In this document: positions 57,901 to 64,000 of the stretch, in pieces | Layout of the letters: every line of letters begins with the position of its first letter | Position numbering within the stretch: position 1 is the stretch's first letter | The notes under the pieces: model-generated | What the model was told of the DNA's origin: nothing | What the model saw: the letters and a program-made list of their open reading frames with translations, nothing else | The model's database searches: none | From: Congeria kusceri | Taxonomy: Eukaryota > Mollusca > Bivalvia > Myida > Dreissenidae | Length of the DNA stretch: 64,000 bases | Direction of reading: 5' to 3' | Assembly: GCA_027627225.1 (NCBI GenBank) | Contig: CM051024.1 | Location: 40,107,225-40,171,224 of the forward strand | Translations under genes and position numbers: made by a program

Positions 57901-60900
57901 GCATGTGCAAAGTTAAACTTTTGATGAATGTCTGTTATTTTTGTGACGGAAAAATTTGCTACCTGGTAGACATACCCTAGTTATTTACATAAAAGGCATA
58001 ATAAATATTAAAATAATCATGTTTTGCAACCTAAACAGCCTTATAGACAAACAGTTTTGATAGATTATACAAATTCCTGTTTGAAAACTCCGACCCGATT
58101 GAAAAAAAATTGGATGAAAACAATATTGTAAATATAATACACTGAACATTTATTTCCACTGATGCCTTTATTCTTTATGGATATTAAATGTATTCAACTC
58201 ACAGTTATAATGTAAGACACGGTGAAATATAATATGAGCCGTGTCATGGAAAAACCGGGCTTAATGCATGTGCGTAAAGTGTCGTCCCGGATTAGCCTGT
58301 GCAGTCCGAACTTGCCACCACTAGATTGTGAAGCGAGTGAAATACCAAATTACTCCAATTTGTTTCTCTTGCGTAAATATATGTATCTTAATCGTTCTGT
58401 TCTTATGACGATGAATGTTCTAAACCTCAACCCAAGTCTCTACCTACGAAATTTCCCAATGAAAACGCTTGTTACATGTGAGCTTAGATTTTTTTATAAA
58501 TAATTTCAATTAAGGCCAAGAATAATTTTAGAATGTGTGTAGTCCAGAGAACTGTCCCCGATGAATTTTAAAGAAGGCCAGTACGACTAAGGCAAGCCAT
58601 TACTCGAATTATTATGTCAAGTTGCTTCTATAGATACGATAGATCACTAAAGACGCTATTAACGTCACAAGAACTGGGCCCTGCGATACATTGTTGTCTC
58701 GATAGTCACCATCATCTTCTGTCCTGGGCACTTAACTGAACGCAAGGACTGGAGCATGCGTGAGGGACAAGGGCAATTTGAATGATTAAAACATCAAATT
58801 TGTCCTATTTCGATAATGTATTGATAACGCATTGAGGCTGACACGCGAAGAAGTTTTCGTGCTTAGTCCGTACAAAAGCAATATTCATACTTGACTTGCA
58901 TCGTTTCAATCGTAGCATTTCAATTAAAGGTACGCATGAAGTGTTGAATTTGCAAGTTTAACTACATAAAAAAAACATCGCAAAATGAGCGAAAAAATGG
59001 AAAATGATATCAAAAAAATGGTTATTTATGAGTTTCATTTGTTTATTTATTCTTAATTTTAATTCCATTTAATTAATTTTAATTTATTGTATTTAAGACT
59101 TTTAAAATGTATCTGACATAACAAATGTTTCCTGACGTGTGTTATTTACCACATACAAACAGGCTATATGCATAATACGATAATCATATGACAGTTTATC
59201 AATAAAAAGGTAGTTTTATTTGTTGAATCTGAACACCGGAAAGGTACTTTCACCATTAAGTAGTTTTAAGATACCTTTCTTGCACTTATGATTTGAAGTG
59301 AATGTGTGTGTGTTTTGGTTATCAAACTTATCATCCATGGGACAATATCTGGTCAAGATACAGTGTCGATATTGTTCTTAACTTCTTAAATTCACAATGT
59401 CACCTGATGATGACTGATGACTCTTAAAGCCTTGTCAAAAAGGTAAAGTGACCCAATTCAGAACGGACACTTAAAACGGCCATCGTAAAACCAGGCAAAA
59501 TACATGTGTAAGATGGTATTTAACCTACGTTAAGACACACTTGGCTGTCGGATGCCAGGGATTTCAATTTGAATACCAGGAATCAAACAGTGCATAAACA
59601 AAATGCAAAACAGGTTATTTGCTAGATTGAAAAACTTGTAAATTGCAATTTGCTTGCGTCATAATACAGGATTCTGCATCAATTGAAATCCCTTACTCAT
59701 ACCGTTTAATACAAAAACACATAAGTAACAAGAAATGTCTTTAAAAAAAGACAATCGGCTTGACAATTAATATTGAGATGCCATTTAAAAATAACCTAAA
59801 CATAACAGAGGGCCAATATGATCTGTTACGTAACTTCTCAAACCTCATGTTTTCACCAGTGATATAATTATGAATAACCAAAATAATTTACGTTAACATA
59901 ATAGTTATCTGAAATTGTCAGGCCAATTTAACAAATTAACAATGTAAGAACATAATTTCGGGAATGAATGAAAATTATTATGTATCAGACGAGTCTAAAT
60001 ACCGCTAGTTGTTTATAGTAATATACCATACATTCATCTTTGAAGTTATCTAATATAAACACGATTGGGAGTCAAATACGCATTTATACTCAATCCCAAT
60101 AAAAATCAATATTCAGGGAACATACAGCGCATTTGAAATGTTTAGACCTTCGATAACACAAACACATAATTTCATTAGACTTTGACGGTTTAAAATTATA
60201 TTCGGTAGGGATATGATGTATCAAGGGTTCCTGTGTATAATTAGTATTGCAAATTGTGTATTGATGCTAAGCGAATAACAATTCGGCGTATTCCGAGTCT
60301 TCGTTCATAACATTTTATCTAAAGAAAAATGTAGCACCTTTTTCAGATTGAATAACACCTACTGGAGAAATTGATAGCAAGGTGTAATTATAAATAATTC
60401 TCAATAAATCGTAACCACAATTGAAATTTAAACTACCAGTAAGTTTATAAATATTCATTCCCCATTTATAGAAATTTTTAGGTTTACGATTCTCCGAACG
60501 CTAATTGATGCATGTACGACGATATTAACAGAGCTACTGAGTATACAACAGCTGCTACGCCTGCTATTTTTAGAACTGTTTCTGGAATGGGTTGAACTCG
60601 CTAGAACGAATGGGCTACATGGAACGGCAACTATGTGAATGATATTTATGAATGGGAGCATTGTATCATTGCTATTTATAGAGCGTATCGCTTATATAAA
60701 TGTAGGCTAAACAAAAACGTTATTTCGTTACGTAAATGATTATAGCATTCTGTTTATGGCATGCAAATACGTTCATAATTAGCTTCAGTTCTATATTACA
60801 TATCGTTACTATAAATAGTAACAAATTGACGTCACGAGCGGGCCGATATTCGTATCCGCCGGGCCAATATAATCATATTGGCCCCGGGCCGATTTTCTAT

Positions 60901-62668
60901 ATCTGAAAAGAATCAGATCGCGCGACGTCAACGTCAATTTGTTACTATTTATAGTAACGATATGTAATATAAACGATAACATACGGCAGAGCCGGGCCGG
61001 ACGTCTATAATCGGCCCTAGCCGAATAACGGCCCTCGGGCCAAAGGCCCTCGGGCCGTTATAGCGGCAGCGGGCCGATATATAGACGTCCGGCCCGGCCC
61101 TGCCGTATGTTATTGTCTAAATAGAGTATGTCGAGGATATATTTATATTTTTATTTTGACCGCTTATGTTAACAATTCTGTGAATTTAATTCCCTAAAAG
61201 TATGCAACAATTATTGGTTGACATTAAACCATTGTTGTAAGTTTGCATTCCTTAAAATTAGAAAATTTGTCAAATTCTATCGGCATTCAATTTTCCCGCT
61301 GCATAATTATCGCAAGAAATCTAGGCCAAAAGTGATCTTAGACAGCTACGCCGAAAAAATGCCGATTGACATTAACATTTTCTGTATTTATATGCTGAGC
61401 ATCTTGGCGCCCCGGATTTGATTCACCGTTAATTGTCGGGCGGACGCACCAAATTATATTTTATAAAAAAAACACTAATAATTTCGATTAGTTTCGTCGT
61501 TTCAAAATATTAAAAATATTCAATTAACTTTTATTTTAAGCGCATTTGTCTTCCGGTATCAAACATGTGCAGTTCGTCGACCGTAGTGGGTTGTAACCGA
61601 GGCTTATAAAACATGGTGTTTATTTACAATATGTAAAGTTTTTCATGAACTATGCACTTTAAGACAATAAACTTATATAAAGCATAAGGAATAGAAAAAA
61701 AAAATTCGCCGACGAACACAACACGTATATAACTTTCATGAATATAGACTTTAATTGTAGGGCTGCTTTGTTAATGAAGAACGTGCAACTAGTTACTAAA
61801 ATACACGTACTATTGTAAATTTAAACATGAACAAAATTCTAATATTGGCAGACATTTAAAAATATATTTCGATTTATCGTTGTTTATCGGCCAATAAACA
61901 ACGATTTGGAGTTCTCATGCGTGGGATTTAAACCAGGGCGTTAATGGTTAGGCACGCATCAGACTGAAGAAGTCACAGCGAAGTCGAAATTTTTCAAAAA
62001 AACGAAAATCTGTGAACAAGTCCCTTTCAAATACATCAAATAAACAGCAAGGCGTAAACAGTACCGTAATTGACGTTGTTTCACGCGAAGCAAAAAACTG
62101 ATTTTCTAATGATCAATGTACAACTGAGTTTTTATACAATATATTTATAATGAAATCACATTTGAGTGAAGTTTTTATATATGTACAGTTCGGTTAGCGT
62201 AAAAAATTATTTGTATATAATTGATCAGTAACAAGACAATTTCCGCTAAAATTTTGTGCACGCAAAGTGTTAAGAAAGTGCACAGACCAGCGATTCTGCT
62301 TGCACGTTCACACATTTTGGTATATTTAATGATTATCATAATTGTATTTATAATTTACAGTCAGTCACGTAACTTTTTACGACAAAGTAACAAAATATCC
62401 AACTACCTTTGCGTTCTGTTGGGTTCCGTTCGTCCACGGGAAGTGGTACTCCAAACTTGCTATGCAGCTCATTGATATCCGCGAACGTCACTCGACGTAC
62501 ACGTTGCATTGGGTGTCCGTTCTCTAACGTCCCACTTTCCGAATTCGACTTCCGACGCTCGGACGTCAAATTAGACGTTGGCGCCTTTTTCTTCTTCTCT
62601 CTCAGAATAACTGATTTACATTTCTGAAAAACTGTTCGAAATCGTTTGGTTATGTCCGGTACAAACAT
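47906..62668 (-). CDS. NHL-repeat beta-propeller protein, two coding exons
   Basis: Exon 1 (62668-62407, 262 nt) and exon 2 (48927-47906, 1,022 nt) join as AAA-G/AG, giving 427 residues and TAG. The N-terminus is basic (REKKKKAP) with VTFADINELHSKFG and no visible RING, B-box or coiled coil. Exon 2 encodes about five to six NHL blades: GGHVLVTDMINARI, AGNFIVTDAFANLV, KGDIYVSDSGNHCVKIFD, LGHVIVADHYNSRV and LSLYVSTG. NHL propellers bind protein or RNA; in TRIM-NHL proteins they follow a RING/B-box, which is absent here, so this is a propeller-only relative. No orthologue is named. The 13.5-kb intron contains a complete-looking DNA transposon on the opposite strand. The first ATG was chosen because it opens the only frame reaching the donor. 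Confidence 0.85.
49225..49681 (+). CDS. Transposase-exonuclease exon 1
   Basis: Basic N-terminus, GRRIIELGF, and Cys pairs (CVKCKLGP; CSNIDCEH). Donor GTAAGT at 49682. Confidence 0.8.
49225..55172 (+). CDS. Mutator-like transposase fused to a DEDDh 3'-5' exonuclease; 8 exons, one in-frame TGA
   Basis: Eight exons (49225-49681, 50080-50260, 50594-50695, 50976-51196, 52037-52848, 53478-53670, 53957-54085, 54343-55172) join in phase to 974 codons plus TAA. The N-terminal half has GRRIIELGFLFLLDQLEYC, a CxxC-C zinc-like region, SADTAWQKRGFDSLT, then MESESGEKA (M376), EGDGDN (D401, D403) and YDKNHVIKNLG (D423, H426), the layout of Mutator-like transposases common in mollusc and cnidarian genomes. 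CEHAN marks the end of that domain. The C-terminal part is an exonuclease: DLETTDL (692-698), AHNGKRFDF (D789) and HNAMDD (H847, D852) supply all DEDDh catalytic positions. Codon 553 (52732-52734) is TGA inside exon 5, while everything around it is open. An upstream in-frame ATG at 49153 would add 24 residues; 49225 was preferred because MASRDAKGRFAVKK opens the recognisable protein. The gene may be inactive, or the TGA may be an allele or error. Confidence 0.8.
50080..50260 (+). CDS. Transposase-exonuclease exon 2
   Basis: GSGKVNNMLSTLNIAPINRK and EMERRAGRFVE, a conserved stretch of Mutator-like transposase domains. Confidence 0.8.
50594..50695 (+). CDS. Transposase-exonuclease exon 3
   Basis: SDVSKEESRVAAASMDGLIE; phase 2 in and out; donor GTAAGT. 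Confidence 0.65.
50976..51196 (+). CDS. Transposase-exonuclease exon 4
   Basis: Pro/Arg-rich linker, then YGMSCSADTAWQKRGFDSLT, the segment before the catalytic core. Confidence 0.78.
51755..52005 (+). mobile_element. Dispersed repeat in transposon intron 4
   Basis: GGTTTAAACCCCCAATG, TTGGCAATTGGTCACTT and GCAACTGGAGTTTC match, in reverse, the repeat at 18.6-18.8 kb in SND1 intron 3. Confidence 0.65.
52037..52848 (+). CDS. Transposase-exonuclease exon 5 (catalytic core, contains TGA)
   Basis: Acceptor TATTTCAG. Holds the putative D/D/H residues and CEHAN; TGA at 52732-52734, after which APKNVYYGGSEALDFRVQAT continues the family pattern to a GTATGA donor. Confidence 0.82.
53478..53670 (+). 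CDS. Transposase-exonuclease exon 6
   Basis: VNKSADLSPGYYTQKYAKQC and a basic linker RRLFLKKEH; phase 0 to 1. Confidence 0.78.
53957..54085 (+). CDS. Transposase-exonuclease exon 7 (ExoI motif)
   Basis: Ends SYITLDLETTDL, the first exonuclease motif; donor GTAAGT. Confidence 0.8.
54343..55172 (+). CDS. Transposase-exonuclease exon 8 (ExoII and ExoIII)
   Basis: IRGDVYPHIAQIAAKH, LLIAHNGKRFDFPIIV and YNAHNAMDDVECL, then a basic C-terminal region to TAA at 55170-55172. Confidence 0.85.
55879..56280. other. NHL-gene intron, no feature
   Basis: AT-rich intron sequence beyond the transposon's right end; nothing recognisable. Confidence 0.4.
56300..56465. repeat. Degenerate short tandem repeat (GGTACGAGTTGACCA type)
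   Basis: GGTACNNGTTGAC / GTACGAGTTCACTAGG steps recur every 16-20 bases about nine times. Confidence 0.7.
56466..58235. other. NHL-gene intron, no gene
   Basis: Notable only for two copies of TTAGAGGGGGCGG (about 56907-56955) and a C-run of about 34 bases near 57145-57180. Confidence 0.4.
58236..58308. mobile_element. Palindromic MITE copy 7, truncated
   Basis: GAGCCGTGTCATGGAAAAAC to GGATTAGCCTGTGCAGTCCG, then unrelated sequence; only the left third remains. Confidence 0.8.
58309..60790. other. NHL-gene intron, no gene
   Basis: AT-rich, only short frames on either strand, no recognisable family feature. Confidence 0.4.
60792..60971. repeat. Long inverted repeat A (41-bp perfect arms)
   Basis: Left arm 60792-60832 (TATATTACATATCGTTACTA...) is inverted at 60931-60971. 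Each arm itself contains a near-palindrome, GTTACTAT-ATAGTAAC. The centre is GC-rich (GGGCCGAT, CCCGGGCC). Confidence 0.92.
60976..61113. repeat. Long inverted repeat B (about 34-bp arms, GC-rich)
   Basis: ATAACATACGGCAGAGCCGG opens an arm inverted as CCGGCCCTGCCGTATGTTAT to 61113. The interior holds GGCCCTCGGGCC twice around AAA. Confidence 0.9.
61885..62020. mobile_element. Degenerate SINE-like remnant
   Basis: GCCAATAAACAACGATTTGG and a B box-like GGTTTAAATCCCAC (minus) resemble the piece near 12.3 kb; GTGAACAAGTCCCTTT resembles the end of the 8.6-kb SINE. Confidence 0.35.
62407..62668 (-). CDS. NHL protein exon 1
   Basis: ATG at 62668-62666; MFVPDITKRFRTVFQK through DERNPTERK; donor GTAGTT from 62406. 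Phase matches exon 2 exactly. Confidence 0.8.
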
Positions 62669-64000
62669 TATATGAATGAATGAGTGAATTCACTCAAATC
62701 ACGTAGATTTATTGTGGATTGTAAATCTCCGTATCTTTCAATGGATTTTATTATCAAAAGTCGTCACACGTGTTTGTCATCAGTGAAAGTTAGTAATTCG
62801 TGACGTTTTCATCAGTACATGCACTTTGTCTCTTACATTAGTCATCCTATGCCGATAAGGCATATATTGTTTGTTTTAGGTTACATGCCCCCAAAAATTA
62901 CGGTAGGTAGGTAGGAATTTATTTATCATTATTATTGTTATTTTATTTAGTAAATGGTCAACTGCAGTGGCGTAGCTACATGTAGGCCTTGTAGGCCCGG
63001 TCCTACATTTTTTTTTCAAAAAGTAAAAAAAATAAATGGCCTAAAAATGCAACAAAAATCGAATGCTAAGCAGGGTTACGGGTAGAATGATTTAATTCCG
63101 TATTAAGAGATCGATTATAAGACGATCTAAATATAAAACATTTTCATTTACGAAATGTGCCTTTTGACACAAATAGAAATAGACTTAAGCGGATTATTAA
63201 AGTAAGTATCTGAATATTTTAGCTTTCTTGGGATCGCAAAACGGTGAAAACTGAATGAATATGCAAATTTTTCGCGCTCGCTTTGCTCGCTCATATCCGT
63301 ACCATACTAAAACGTACTTCGTAAAACGTACCCGTTCTAGCTAGCTACCAATCCTTAAGTAAATTAATCCACACCGTGGTACCTGCGCCAAGGTTCAGTA
63401 ATAATGATAAAATATATACAGTGGGTATATACCGGTATACCTTTGTTCGGGGATGCTATATTATTGTTTTGTTTTCTAAATATTTCAGATTATATATATA
63501 AAGATGTCAACAGCAATAAAGATTTGGCACAGGACATACCGCATTAAAGACATTTATACTAAGTATATGTGGTTTTTAAAGTTGAAATTAAAGTCAAATC
63601 AATGACTACTTTCGAGCTTAAACAGAATCGTTTCAATACATAGTTTAGTTTCCAAAGATTGACAAACATTTTGTTCAATGTTACATTAGCAATCACGCCA
63701 TTTTCATTTTGTTTTATACACTTATAATAAAAATATTAAATACGTGATAAAGTAGAGGGGTGCCCAAAACGTCGGGACCATTTCCGAGCGATTTAATACT
63801 TTCCAGGCACCGCATGTCAGCGAAACGTAAGTGACACAAGATCGGCATCACTTACCTTATTGGTTCGCAACGCATTCATAAGAGTATCTTTTACAATAAT
63901 TGGTGTACAAGACATGTTCGTCTATTCGTCCGTTCGTTCGTATTAATGGAGAAAATAAACAGTGCATAGTACATTTAAAAATACAACCGATAAGCATGTG
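62669..64000. other. Upstream of the NHL gene, no gene seen
   Basis: Contains a repeat start GGTTACATGCCCCCAAAAAT...GGTAGGTAGG near 62880-62925, related to the element at 44.33 kb. The NHL promoter must lie near 62.7 kb, but no specific site can be named. Confidence 0.4.

Overview
The window is animal nuclear DNA: genes split by GT-AG introns, SINEs with tRNA-like heads, MITEs, a LINE and several minisatellites. The full-length Tudor-SN gene and the repeat style (LINE with an N-terminal 2A-like peptide, elements ending in CTTCGGGGGCAT, a palindromic MITE with GTCGTCCCGGATTAGCCTGT) point to a mollusc, most likely a bivalve. This is inferred from family knowledge; no search was run.

Layout. 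1-3.5 kb: LINE with endonuclease and reverse transcriptase, broken by one in-frame TGA near its C-terminus. 4.2-7.8 kb, minus strand: the last five exons of a single-pass membrane protein built from a duplicated cysteine-containing ectodomain; its 5' end was not found. 7.8-15.3 kb: transposon and repeat debris, including a 1.1-kb TA-flanked MITE carrying a 55-bp array. 15.37-40.82 kb, plus strand: a complete SND1 (Tudor-SN) gene in 22 coding exons whose phases all join, giving 901 residues. Its introns hold two large minisatellites (40 bp x about 130; 34 bp x about 58), several MITEs, SINEs and tandem-repeat elements. 42-46.3 kb: SINE pair, nested TIR elements and a GC-rich foldback. 47.9-62.7 kb, minus strand: a two-exon NHL-propeller gene with a 13.5-kb intron. 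Inside that intron, on the opposite strand, sits a 6.8-kb DNA transposon (49.05-55.87 kb) with 17-bp inverted ends and an eight-exon gene fusing a Mutator-like transposase to a DEDDh 3'-5' exonuclease. 60.8-61.1 kb: two abutting long inverted repeats. The rest to 64 kb shows no gene that I can support.

Most notable. (1) The 40-bp array in SND1 intron 4 is an amplification of the exon 4/intron 4 junction, so about 130 near-identical 5' splice sites follow the real one, and use of any downstream copy would hit a TAA at once. (2) Two more SND1 exon edges (exon 20 donor, exon 8 acceptor) also carry tandem duplications. (3) The transposase-exonuclease element is structurally almost complete, with a single in-frame TGA. 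The ORF-rich minus strands of the two satellites are artefacts of stop-free repeat units.
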